Assembly: GCF_047663525.1 (NCBI RefSeq)
Contig: NC_092589.1
Span: 77,922,501 to 77,986,500 of the forward strand
Direction: 5' to 3'
Source: Anas platyrhynchos
Taxonomy: Eukaryota > Chordata > Aves > Anseriformes > Anatidae
DNA: 64,000 nucleotides
Shown: piece after piece, positions 23,841 through 35,100 of the stretch
Position numbering within the stretch: position 1 is the first letter of the stretch
Layout of the letters: the number at the start of each line of letters is the position of its first letter
Made by a program: the position numbers and the translations under genes
The notes under the pieces: model-generated
What the model was told of the DNA's origin: nothing
The model's input: only the letters and a program-made list of their open reading frames with translations
Database searches by the model: none

Positions 23841-26457
23841 TCTCTTTTCCTGAAGCAACACGTTTCACTAGTTTAAAATATTGGAGTTCTTGAAAACCCT
23901 AGCTCTGTGATATGTCTTGGTTCAAAAAACAGATCCCTTAAAACAAAACAAAACAAAAACGGAACAACATACAGGTTTTGTAGATAAACAACATCCTGGT
24001 TCTGCAGATAACGTCCCTCTGTAATTGGCTGGTCATTCACTGATAAATAACTGAAGTGTATTTGTATGTTTACTGTGATGTTGAAGGAAAGCTGTAAAAA
24101 GATGATGCTGACATGAACAAATTTAATTTCCCCCCATTTAGACATACCTGTCACACAGAAATGTGACTGGCTTAAATTTTTAAACCCAGTCAGTGACAGC
24201 TTCATAGGGTAACTAGTTAAAGAACACGCAAATTTCCCTAGGCAAAAAGCATCTGCGCTTGGGCTTGAGTTTGTAAGACAGAACCACTCTTTAAAAGATC
24301 CAAATCCACCGACACGTGCGAAGCCCAAAGGAAGTATCAAGCACCCTCACTTTAAATGAGAATAACCTGGGTATGGTATCACTACATGATTGTCCTGTTT
24401 TATGCTTTTCCTCAGATGCTTGTTACTGGTTGCTGCAAAACAGGAAACGATGAATGAGATGTCATGGTGTGCCCCAATGTAACTGTTGTTAATGTTTTGT
24501 TGACAGTGTACTTGCAGATGTTTCCAACAAACCCAGCTGTAGTAACAAAACATGATTAAGTTTAGTTGAATAGCTCTCCCTGTTTTGTTCATCTGTATGC
24601 TGAAGTCTGGTGGTAAGGTCAATATAGGTAGGCACGATTAATTACACACTTTGCTTAATGTTTTTAGTCTATCTCAAATTTTCCATAAAACCTGGCCCGA
24701 ATGATTTAGATCAAAAGGCAGCACTAGTCCTAGTGAGGCCTGGCAAGACTCAGCCAACAGTGGGCTGCAGTTGCATCTTTGATTATGTGCCCACAGCACT
24801 GTGAAATTGATAGTCTAGGTCATGTTGAACAGGCAAAATTAAAAGATTGTAGGATTTGGCCAAAGCCAACAAATGTGGTGGCATCTGTTACTCCTCCCAA
24901 TCCTATCTGAAAAAGATGTTTCAGAGTAAGGTACCAGGAACTGCAGGGTAATTGACTACAACAAAGTAACGCCCGCACAACCTGACATTTTAGTTTCATC
25001 TTACTTTCATTATTTATCACTTAAACTAAACCAATATTTTGGAAATTATACTTAATTCTGGCTCTTTACGTAAGTGGCTTGTTTGTTTGTTTGTTTTAAT
25101 GGATTGGAAATAAGATACTGACTTTTTAGCAGTCTTACTGCACTGATACTTCAAAGAAAAGTGTGTTACTCTCTACTACCACAGCTTTGCCACTGGGTTT
25201 CTAATTATTAGAAGACAAGAAAATAACCCTCTCCATAAGACAGGGTAGCACAGTTAATGGTTGTCTGTACCACATACAGGTGCTCTCCTCTAGAAACAAA
25301 TTGCGTAATTTATTGGAAATAAAATTTTAACAATTAGTTACTTTTTCTTGTGTTACCTAAGCTTGGCGGGGTATATTTTTTTATGTCCCTTGCTGTCCAT
25401 GCAGACTGGCCTGTCAGAATAAAAAAAAACTCAATGATAAATTGCTGCAATACCCATGAAAGCAGAATCAGAAATTTTAATTCCCTTTTCAAGACATCCT
25501 GCCTAGTCCTGGATTTTTGTGTTACAAGCTAAGCTTTCTAGAGGGCAGAGCAATTTAGCTTTGACAACTCTTTCGACCTGCTAACAGCATTTAAAAAAAA
25601 AATTCATTAGAATTATGACTATGCAAATTTATAGGCGTGGATGGGGTGGGTTTGTTTTTCTTTTCACGTTTAAGACAGAGAAATTAACATACACAGAAGG
25701 AAGGGAATTAAGTAACTTCTCTGACACCTCAGATGTTCCAGCCTATCCTCATAATAATAACTTCAAATATAGGCAAGTTCTCACTTGATGTGAGCTACTG
25801 AGGGAACTGAGCAAGTTGACTGCCGTTGCATGTTGTATGCAGAAGCAGACTGGCGTATATAAATGGATATTCTCTTCAAATAGAAGAGAACATCTTGAAC
25901 AGCAAGTATTCTAACATCAGGGCACTTTCTCTTTGTATTTTGTGACCGGTATTGGAGTTTTGCCCTTGCAATCACATAGTACAAACCTAAAACTTTTCTT
26001 CTCCATTTATAGTCTTGATAACAGCAAATATTTTAACATTATAGCTATACATGAAGAATAATAAATCTGTGCTTAGGACAGTTACCCCAATTCCATTAGA
26101 ACAGTTAAACTACAGTTATTCTAAACAAACTATCCAACACAGTTATTTGGAAAGGATAACTTTATGTGTATTATCATCATTTGTTTAAACAGTCATAAAG
26201 CAGATCATACAAAATTCTTTTCACATACTTCTAGCATCATCATAGCACAAATTAAAGGTCAAACAAATTTAACATCTATTCATGTCATAGTCCTTAAGTA
26301 TAATTTTAACCAAGTCATTAATGTGCATTACTATTTAAAGGTAAATGCCCATTTACACAGGAAAACAGAAGAGGACTGTATTCTGAAAGTGGAATGCAGG
26401 CAGTGCTAAAATCTACAAAGCATTCTGAAGGTAGAGCAGGGATGGAGGTAGTCATCT
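23841..26457. other. Spacer between convergent CCNC and TSTD3 (includes TSTD3 3' UTR)
   Basis: AT-rich DNA with no recognisable coding sequence. The right part should be the TSTD3 3' UTR. The nearest minus-strand AATAAA below the TSTD3 stop is at 25309-25314 (read as TTTATT on the plus strand), implying a 3' UTR of about 1.1 kb, but an unusual signal nearer the stop is possible. Confidence 0.5.
25309..25314 (-). terminator. TSTD3: Candidate TSTD3 polyadenylation signal
   Basis: AATAAA on the minus strand, the first I find downstream of the TSTD3 stop codon. Not supported by anything else. Confidence 0.35.
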
Positions 26458-26521
26458 TCACTTTTTCTCTGGATGTTCACGTTTTGCCCATTCCTCAAAG
26501 CCACCAGGAAAGTGCTGAACT
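26458..26521 (-). CDS. TSTD3: TSTD3 coding exon 4 and stop
   Basis: The exon encodes RVQHFPGGFEEWAKREHPEKK then TGA. The acceptor is ACTTCCAG. Confidence 0.93.
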
Positions 26522-28569
26522 CTGGAAGTTTGCAGAAGAGAGAATGTTAATGAAGACTCTTCTTCATAAAGGTATGTAAAAGGACACGAAAAAGAAAAAA
26601 TAGAGAAAAAAGCATATAGAAATTCTCTGAAATCAAATACACTACATTGTGCAACCAGCCAGAGAGAGTACAAGGAATGTCAAACACTGTCTGCATCCAA
26701 GTGGTGTATTCTGTAATCCATTTCTTCCAAATGACACAATGCTGGAGATCAAATACCACGCAAGTAGAAACAGATAGAAACAGTTTGCTGCCTTTTTTTC
26801 CAAGGAAAAAAAAAAAAAAAGAAACAACTCAGTGTAGTGAGAGATTTGCATGACATTATACCCAGTACTTCAGATGTTATGAAGGTCTTTAATTCCTTGC
26901 ACACTTACAAGCTACATATGCCTGACATATGCCTGTGAAAAACTGGCCTCAAAAAAACAAAAACCCACCATGAAAAACAATACTGACTCCTTCAATATGA
27001 AAAATGGGTGATAAAGTATATTTTGCACTTATTTAAAACAATGTGTTTATAAAACAAGGGCACAGTCCCCTACTTTTGACTAGAATTGGCAGGAATATTC
27101 CAATTCTTGATTTGCAGTTTAGTAAAAACCTATTTCTGAAATTCTACCCACAGTCTTCAATTCAGCAAAGCACCTTCTGTCATGGGCATAACAATTCTAC
27201 CAACCCAATGTTGCTCTCTCTTGCTTTCGTGCTATCAATCTTGCTGTCTTTTTAGCTAGTTCCTTCAATATTTTATACCTAGCAAACAATGCACTGCTTT
27301 ACTGAAAGCAAAGGCTTATTTTATCATTGGTGAACTGTACAGGTGAAACTGCAGTTCTACACACAGTGTGGTTTCATAAACTATTTAATATAATTTAAGA
27401 TTGTACTTCTACAAATATGAGCCTCTTCTACCTTTCCAATCATCATCCTGCACGTCAGAACTAGCGTTTATGAAGCTGTACAAGCAACATCTCGGCAAGG
27501 GAGACATAAGAGGTTGAAGAACCCTTCAGCATCAGCGTGGTCTTGCAGCATATGGCATCACCTGCAGCATATAAGCAGAGTTGCTGTGTGGTCGCTTTAC
27601 AGGACATCTCACTTTCCCATAACACCAGACGGCATCTTTCAAGGTTCAGTGGAGACATAAGGAGGTACTGTTTATAAGTTGTCTAACTCTAATATTAATC
27701 TCTTTGTTCATATTCCACATTAAAGTTTTTATCCATACCCGTAAGAAGCTAAGAGAGAGTTCTAGTTTACATACTGGGGGAACTTGTATTAATTCCACCC
27801 TTACACATGGAAGCCACACACTTACCTGCTGAAACCCAAGGACGTGGCAAAATTCAGTGCTTGTTTACTTCTTGATCCTGCAAAGCAGGAGAAAACCACA
27901 TGGTCTGACTTGGCAGGCATCTTCTGATTGTACAGCTCCCTGAAGTCGGTTGGGTCCATTTGCAGAGCTTCCACTAATTCCTTCACTGTGAAATAAATAA
28001 ATAAATACTCGCATGCAAGCTTACATTTTAAGGTTTCAAATTCCTTTGGGAAGAAATAAAAGGAAGTTTAGTCTCCCAGGGTATTGGATACCGTTTAGCA
28101 CAGCTCCTCCTTGCAAGGCACCACCCCTTGTCCACACACCGGACCACCACCACCCGAGCAACAAGAGCAAACATTGCTGGGTAGCATCACGAACAGCTTA
28201 CGCGGTATGTTGATGGAGGCCGGGATCTTCCCGTCTCTGTCAACCTCCCACCTCTCCCGCACATCTATGTGGACGACGCTGGATTTTTTCAGCTCTTTCA
28301 GCTCCTCGTAGGACACGCCGCGCTCCGCCTCGGCGCAGAGGCGGCGGGAGCTGCCACCGACCGCCCTGGGCTCTGCAAGAGAGGCGCAGCCTGTGAGCCC
28401 CGCGCTCCCTTCCTCCCCTAGGGACGGCCACCGCCGGGAACAAAGCTCCCCCGGGGACTCCCCGGTATCCCCCCGCCTCACCGGGCACTGCCGGCCGCCC
28501 CCAGCGGCTGCCGCTGGCCGCCCTCAGGACCCGCAGGGCCCGGTGCCCGCACCAGCCGCCCGCCGCCAT
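26458..28569 (-). CDS. TSTD3: TSTD3, single-domain rhodanese-like protein, complete
   Basis: This is a rhodanese (thiosulfate sulfurtransferase-like) family protein; the family moves sulfane sulfur through an active-site Cys persulfide. Four exons with GT-AG borders give 483 bp, 160 residues. The first 42 residues are Arg-rich with no acidic residue before position 30 and end SSRRLC, which looks like a mitochondrial presequence. The rhodanese fold runs from VSYEELKEL (49-57) through HIDVRERWE (64-72) and IPASINIP (79-86). The active loop is C120-F-A-G-S-R125, with Cys and Arg both present, and HFPGGFEEW (143-151) closes the domain. The start is the first in-frame ATG in the CpG island; a later ATG would lose the leader. 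TSTD1 is an alternative name by family, but the location between CCNC and USP45 supports TSTD3. Activity on a specific thiol is not known from sequence. Confidence 0.93.
27826..27985 (-). CDS. TSTD3: TSTD3 coding exon 3 with the active-site loop
   Basis: The exon encodes LKELVEALQMDPTDFREL through the CFAGSR loop to LGFS. The acceptor is TTTCACAG and the donor is GTAAGT. The split Leu codon restores the frame exactly. Confidence 0.94.
28202..28372 (-). CDS. TSTD3: TSTD3 coding exon 2
   Basis: The exon encodes EPRAVGGSSRRLC through the first half of the rhodanese fold, ending IPASINIP plus one base. The acceptor is CTTGCAG and the donor is GTAAGC. Confidence 0.92.
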
Positions 28570-28690
28570 CCGCCCGCCCCCCGCACGCAAAATGGCGGCG
28601 GCGCGGCCCTGCCCCGCCTCGGGGCGCCCTGCCCGGGGGAGCCCCGCCGTGCCCGGCCCAGCCCTGTCAGAGCCGGCCTGGGACCTCGTC
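28315..28690 (-). promoter_or_regulatory. TSTD3: TSTD3 CpG island promoter
   Basis: GC- and CpG-dense DNA covers the first two coding exons and about 120 bases upstream of the start codon. No TATA box is seen. The transcription start is not fixed by sequence. Confidence 0.65.
28482..28569 (-). CDS. TSTD3: TSTD3 coding exon 1
   Basis: The exon encodes MAAGGWCGHRALRVLR through RPAVP, a basic leader. The donor GTGAGG (minus strand) lies at 28481-28476. Confidence 0.88.
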
Positions 28691-30660
28691 CCCAGCTCCA
28701 AGGGCTCCTGGTGGGTTGCAGCCGTCGTTCCGGAGAGGAGAAATGGGGCCTTTCGATGTGCTTTACATTCCCTCGACGTGCCTTCAGCCTCTAGTACAGC
28801 GTGCTTGCTACGTGCTGGCGATGCCAGTCTAAAAGTGACCATGCTGATCCTCTCCTGCCATAACCACATTTTGAGGACTCCATCGTCAAATCTTCACTAA
28901 TGAGAGTTTTCTTTCTCAAAAGGAGAACAAAAATACTTCCCGGTGCCGGAAAGTGTGACAAATCGGAGCTGGCACGTATAGCTGGTTCACTAGCTGCCCT
29001 TCTGCCAGCCTCTCCATATGGCCTCTGTGACAGACATTTGCGAACTGTCTCTTTGAAGCAGTATATCTATATATGAGTCGAAGTTTTGTGTGTTTTCCAT
29101 TTGTAACAAGATACGGGTAGACTGAATACCTCCTCTTCTGAGTTATCTTTTACTACATACTTTACCTGTTATAAGATAACAACCAAAACTTCTGTCCATT
29201 TACTAAATGTACTGCTGTGAGGAATTTAAACATGAGCTGTGGTGTGTCACAATGCTTTTCACATGAAATGTATATTCATATGGGGTCCTATTTTTATAAA
29301 TTAATTTATGGCTTTAATTTGACCCTGCTTCACACACACATACACACAGTGAACACACTAGCTTGTTAGCAAAAATAGGAACAATTCATAAGGCGTCTTT
29401 TGCAAGGTTTGGTTAATTCAGCAGGCAATGACTGAATAAACAGGAGAGAGAATGATGAGCAGCAATATTCCAGTGAACAATCCTTGCTACGGTATCACAT
29501 AAATCACTGTTGCTAATAACTCTTGCCCATCTTTTCTCCTGAAGCAGCACATTCTATTTTTCTTTCAACTATGGGCTATTGCCATTTAGCCTCTTTTCAG
29601 CCTCTTCTCAGCAGCTTTCCTCATTTCACCTTTTGGGTCTATCTTAATTTCTGCAGACTCCCACACTCATACCTGGTGGCTTCATTTGCCAGCTGACTGT
29701 TCAGTCACATTTACCCTTGCATGTTCTGTATCATCATCTTCTCATATGACTTGAAGTCACCATCATAGGCAAGGTTCACAGACCTAGGCTTTCACCAAGT
29801 GTCACTTCCTTTCTGATTTTTCTGTTACTGTACTTCTGACTATCATATTTTTACTTTTTTTTTTTTTTTTCCCCAACCAAACTGTCAGCCTTCCCATACA
29901 CTGGTACTTCTCTTTCCCACAGCATCCTTCATGATGCTTTACATATCCCAGTTTTCCCAACATGTTGGAAGTCTGTACATACATACTTCTGTCCTCACCC
30001 TGCACAGGATTCAGTCCACTTCTTTGGGGAAACTTCCTCATCTTTTCCACGTCCTTTGCTTGCCTTCCGTCTCTGTCAGTGTCCTGATATTCTTCTGTCT
30101 GCTCCATATATTCTCTCTTGCACTCAGTAAATATATTCCCCTTTACATTACACACTGTTGCTCTATGTTCAGCTTCCCTTCCTTCTTTCTTTAATCTTTT
30201 ACTTTTTTTATTGCTCTTGCAGTGCAAGAAATCTTTAACCCGTCCCATGAAGACGAGGAAGAACCTCCTTCTTGATCCAGTTTGTTTCCCTGTTATTGCT
30301 CCATATTCTTCTCCCTTTTCACATTCAATGAACTTGGTGTTCACAATTAAGGCCTGGTGCTCATCTGTTACATGGCCTGCAGTCTGCCTCCTGATCCTTG
30401 TGCTCAGTTGTCACTGCTGTCATCAAAGTGCCTAAAGAATTCCTCCTACCTAAATCAAACCCTGCTTGGTCTGTCAACCTCTTTCAACAATACTGTTCTT
30501 GATAACTTGTCTTTGCTCAGGCCTATGGCTTCCATGTGGCTCCCTGAGCATTCCTAAAACCTGTTTGTTGGTAGATCCACCACAGGCTCTCCACCCTTGT
30601 TTTCTGTGAAGTCCCACAGTAATACTCCCCTTCCCCCCTTTTTTTTCTTCTCCATGCCAT
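28690..30660. other. TSTD3-USP45 spacer, strand-biased and without a gene
   Basis: No exon is recognised. From about 29560 to 30660 the plus strand is rich in C and T, which leaves long open frames on the minus strand (180 codons at 29802-30344) and plus strand. Their translations are Lys/Glu-rich or Leu/Ser/Phe-rich and match nothing I know. Confidence 0.5.
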
Positions 30661-30674
30661 GCTCTAGGTGGCCC
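30661..30674 (+). mobile_element. CR1 fragment, part left of the LTR
   Basis: GCTCTAGGTG followed by GCCC reads directly on, after removing the LTR, into CTGCTTGGGCTGGGG..., the CR1 3' UTR. The left limit of the CR1 is not clear. Confidence 0.6.
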
Positions 30675-31164
30675 TGTGAGAAACTAAGTTGTGTTTCTGC
30701 AGTAAAGAACTAATTCTCTGACAGCTGGGTAGTCATAACAAGGAGAAATGCTAAGTAGTTAAGTGGACAGTAGCAGAAGGCCTCACTGATTGAAAATAAG
30801 GTAGGAGCTTGAGAAAAACAGGATGAGCAGTGCGGGAACAGTACAACAAAGATCAAAAGTTCTCAAAACATAAGAAAAGAAAAAAAAAGGGGGGGAGAAA
30901 TAAGAAACTAAACTGTTGAAGGAAAAAAAATTGTACATATATGGTATAGAGGAGCGCAGAGCGCAGAGTAGCTTGTGAACCTGTAGTACTCAGCCAATGA
31001 GGAAACGGGAGGTGATGAGGTGTCGGGTAATAGGGAATAAAAGGTTATGATTTGTTTTACTAAAATGTGCTCTTAGTTGGCACGATGCCTGCTATTGCAA
31101 TTGCGAATAAAATAGCTTCACGGAAGATCCCGTCTGAAGAAAATTATTAGAGATTTTTCTCACA
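30675..31164 (+). mobile_element. Solo LTR of an endogenous retrovirus, inserted in a CR1
   Basis: A 490-base element begins TGTGAGAAA and ends TTTCTCACA, a perfect 9-base terminal inverted repeat with TG...CA ends. It is flanked by GCCC on both sides (30671-30674, 31165-31168), read as the target-site duplication; GCCCTG with a slightly shorter element is the alternative. Inside are a CCAAT motif near 30993, a TATA-like GGAATAAAAGG near 31030 and AATAAA near 31105, in the order of U3, R and U5. No gag, pol or env sequence flanks it, so it is a recombined solo LTR. A 4-base duplication fits gammaretrovirus-like (ERV1) elements; the class is inference. Confidence 0.82.
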
Positions 31165-31240
31165 GCCCTGCTTGGGCTGGGGGGTTGGACTAGATGTCCT
31201 CGGGAAGTCCCTTCCAGCCCAAGCACTCTGTGATAAGGGC
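31165..31240 (+). mobile_element. CR1 LINE 3' end, part right of the LTR
   Basis: The segment GGGGTTGGACTAGATGTCC followed by CCCTTCCAGCCCAAGCAC and TCTGTGAT is the conserved CR1 3' UTR end. It continues the fragment left of the LTR, so the LTR entered an existing CR1. Confidence 0.85.
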
Positions 31241-31479
31241 ATTCTGATACAATCAAACTTCAGACTCGCCTCCTGTCCAAACAAAGGTGCCCCCCGTGAT
31301 GCCCGGACACATTTTGGGGTTTAGCCTTTAGACCTTCAGCCTTGCACACCCACGGCTCGGCCTGGGACGTGCCAGGGGCACACCGCCCGGGCACGACCCT
31401 CGGTGCCCGCGTAACGCCCCCATCCCCGGCCACCAGAGTAGCCCCTTCTTCCCCACATCCCCCAAGCTGCCTGCCCCGG

Positions 31480-32100
31480 GCCCCCTCCCTTCCCTGCCTC
31501 CCCCCCCGCCGCCCCGGCCCGGCCCCCTGGTCCCGGGCGAGGCCGGGGGCGGGCCGCGCCGGGCGGAGCGGCGGGGAGCGGCGCGGCGGGGCCCTGGCTG
31601 CGGCCCAGCTTCCTCCGCCGCTCGCTGCCGCCGCTCCCTGCCTGCGCGCCCCGCCGCCGCTCCGTGAGTGCGGGCCGAGCGCGGGGGGGAGGCCGGGGCC
31701 GGGGTTGGGGCCGGGACCGGGGCCGGGGTTGGGATTGGGACTGGGGTTGGGGCCGGCTGCGCTGCGGAGCTCGGGGCTCGGAGCCCGGCAGCGCCCGGCC
31801 GGGCCGAGCCCCGCGACATGGCGGCGGCAGCAGCAGGCCGGGGCCGGCCGGGGGGCTCGGGGGGAGCCCGGGGCTCGCTGCCAGCCCCGGGGGCCGAGCG
31901 GGCGGTGCAGTGCCCGCCGGGGGAGGCTCCGCGGAGCGCCCCGCTGAGGGCTGGGACGGGCCCGGCGGCCCCGCAGCCGGCACGGCGGGGCCCGGCAGCG
32001 CGGCAGGTGCCAGCCCGGGGCCGCCTGCGACCTCCGAGCCTCCTGCGGCGTGAGGCGGCGGCCGGAGAGCGGGGACGGGTCCCTGGTACTCGGGTTTGGC
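31480..32100 (+). promoter_or_regulatory. USP45: USP45 CpG island, non-coding exon 1 and start of intron 1
   Basis: This is a 600-base CpG island. A consensus donor GTGAGT at 31664 follows a GC-rich segment and probably ends the untranslated first exon, because the first USP45 coding exon lies 7.6 kb downstream. Right after the donor, 31683-31755 is an array of at least ten runs of three or more G. Open frames on both strands here are composition effects. Confidence 0.7.
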
Positions 32101-35100
32101 TTCCCAGGGAGGGAAAGAGAGCGTGGGGCTGAGATCTGGTGTTATGGACCCGCAGCGCTGTGCTTCGGTTCGCCATGCGTGGGTTTGTGTAGGGCTCCAG
32201 CTCCTGCTGTCTGAGTGCTTCTAGGGTTTCAGCCGGCTCGTGCTGTGGATCCGCTGCTACTCACGCAGTTAAACAAGATACATGCGGGGCTGCCTGTTAA
32301 AGGCGGAAGCAGGAGAATAAAGATGTCAGGAAAGCAGAAGCAGGTGGCGGTAACTTCAGGCGTCTTGCTGCATGATGTCTGTGGCTACAGGTGTCTCCGA
32401 ATTCCTTCAAACAACTCTTTTATACGGGAATACTCATGTTTTAAAGGCTTCCTTCCCATCTCATTTTCACGTTTTATATAGAGGTACAGTAGCGGCTCAC
32501 ACATGTGCCAGGTTGGCAGCAGTTTTACAAGGCGTATCCTACTCTGCAGCTTACTACGGTTGTAAATATTTTGTCAGATTTCTTCATGAAATATTGAAGA
32601 AGTGGTATTCTGTAGTTTTGTTTCCGCCAAACCGACAGAAATACAGCTGGCGTCTCCCAGGTTCTGCTGTGAACATCAGTCGTAGATCAAGGACAAGTTG
32701 TTCTACTTTAGACATGTCATCAAAACAAACTGGGGCAATTTGTGCCTGGGAAGATGATAGAATGAAATTCTTTGCTCTCGGCGGCAAGACTTTGAGTTTC
32801 AAAAAGCCCAGGCTAGTTTTGTCATAGTCCTTTGGTTTTATCGATTTTACCACCATTAATTAGTTAACTCCTGCAGCTTCCAAAGTAGATGGAAGGCTTT
32901 GCAGAGTCTTCGTCTACCTGGGATCTGCTCTGATTCAGACCTTTAGGTGTGGGACTACATGGGTCTCTGGCACTGAGACTCTCAGCTTAAGTATTATCTT
33001 GGGTGGGCTTCAGTCTGCTATCTCAAGCAGTGTGCTACAACCACAGTTCCTTTTCATTACTTGCTATTGATTATTTATTAAAAAAAAATAAATTGGAATT
33101 CACAGACATTTCTTTCCAGTTCATCCTTTGCTGATACTGCCTTTTGTTTTCCCTTATGATATCCCGAACCACTCTTTTCCAAGTTTTTGTCCTATGGCTC
33201 TCCTGCCAGGGTGCTGTGAGTTCAGTCCATTTTCCAGCTGTTTTGGTTGTTACTCCCTCAAATTTTCGGTGGTGACAGCACTCTGCATCACTGTTCATGC
33301 CACGTGACTGCTTACTCCGTCAGCTCCATCAGCCAACTGCCTTTTCACACACGAAGTCTTCATTTGCAGGCCAACACCATTACTTACAAGCTATGGCTCT
33401 TTTTATGGTATCTATTTCACTTTTTCACGGATATCTGCGAATGTGTGGGAAAATCCATGTTAGACCATGAACGCATCAGCCCATATGTTTTTCCCTCTTG
33501 GTCTATTCATGTTTTTGACAATATGTTTAAAGTAGGATAGAGAACATAACCAAAAATTGGATTTGCTTTGTGAGTTGGATATTGAGAGGAATCCTTGAAT
33601 TTTTCCATAAGACACTAACAAAACCTTTGCTATAAAGTGCCAGCCAAAATATGTCATCAAAGAACTACTCCTTTATCCACTCAATCCTTGTGTTTACTTT
33701 AGTCGTAAAGCCAGCTACAGGCTCTTTCTGTTCCTGTTTCTGGGCACATCTGGTTTCTGTTCATCATTAGAAGTAGTTTTTGTGTGGCGAGTGGGTTGCA
33801 GTAGCAAAAACAAAGAGGATTGTGTAGGATGCAGACATGAACACTAACAGACCGTGCGTAGCATGGGCAGATGAATAAAAAATGATTAATGAAAGTACAT
33901 AATGCTGTGGGATGTTTAATCTCACTTGGAAAGTTGTATCCAGTAGTCAGACATCTCTGTCTCACTTCTCGTGCAAAAAGTACGTGAGTGTCTCACCCTT
34001 CTGGGGCTGCAATACGATGTCAGGGCTGGCGTTTGAGCTCTAGTGATGGTGCAGGATGTGTGATGTGCCTTTGGGCTAGGAAATCTCGGAGATGACACTT
34101 TCAGAATTTCAGATGACATTTTCCAGGGGAAGAAGTGTGGCTGCCACTACCAGTCAGGAGTTCTGGTCCTTTTACTGCTCCAGCAGGCAGCGAGGGCTTG
34201 TTTGCCGCAAAGGTTTTGGTGGCCGTCAGAGCGCGGAGCGCCCCGGCCCACTGATTGATGACACTGCCCAGTTGCTGACCATGATGGATGCGGTTCTTGC
34301 TGGGATCGGATGACATTTGATCTAGTAGCGAGCAAGCCAAAATGCCACAGGTAATGCTCTGAACAGACATCCAAAATATATCAACTTGCAACTCGCATCA
34401 AAACATGTGGCAGTTCTGCAGTGGTCACAGAGGATCTGGCATTTCTGACCTGTGCGAGTCTCGTCTCTCTCTACTTTCACAGTTAGAAGGAAGCTCATAA
34501 AGCCGCATCACAAATATGCTACAGAGCATCTTGACCTTTTAACTTAATCTGCACATCTTTTCTGTTCAACAGCCCTGTGTTTCGGTGGTAGTCTGCTCTT
34601 GGCAGCTGTACAGTTCTGTTAGGATACATGAAAGCCCTGTGCTAATTTTTGGAATGCTACATTCAGTGTTCTCTATTGCTTTTCCTGTCCAATGCAATTT
34701 TATTTTTTCTTCGTTAGCGACATAAAATTGTGTAATTTTAATTGGGAAATTTGACTACAAATGGTAAGGCAGCTGGAACTTAGCATACCCCAGCTGAAAA
34801 GAGGTAAAGGTAAATATATTTGCCCCAGCTCCTTTCAATTCAGATGCCCACTGATGAAATAATTAACACTACTGGTTTCACAGTTAATGACCAGTCCTAT
34901 TGGGAGAGTCTTTCCCATATCCAAAGTAGTACCTGGAGGCCATCTGGAGACCCATGTAGCTTTATTTCATAGGGTAAGCATGCTTAGATAAGCTAATGGT
35001 TATGATGCCATTTTTATCTTACCATTTGCATTCTGGTAATGCAAATATAATCCTCCCAGTTAATCATGAATCAGGAAAAATGTTGTGATAAGTATTATAC

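Noticed and set aside
23873-24340. A 155-codon minus-strand frame between CCNC and TSTD3
   Set aside because: The product has no recognisable domain, and the region is the spacer or 3' UTR of convergent genes. It may deserve a database search but I cannot support it.
31328-32176. A 282-codon minus-strand frame over the USP45 CpG island
   Set aside because: It is the longest frame in the window but is composed of Pro/Ala/Arg/Gly repeats such as alternating P-x-P-x dipeptides, which mirror the G-run array. No start context or homology supports a gene.
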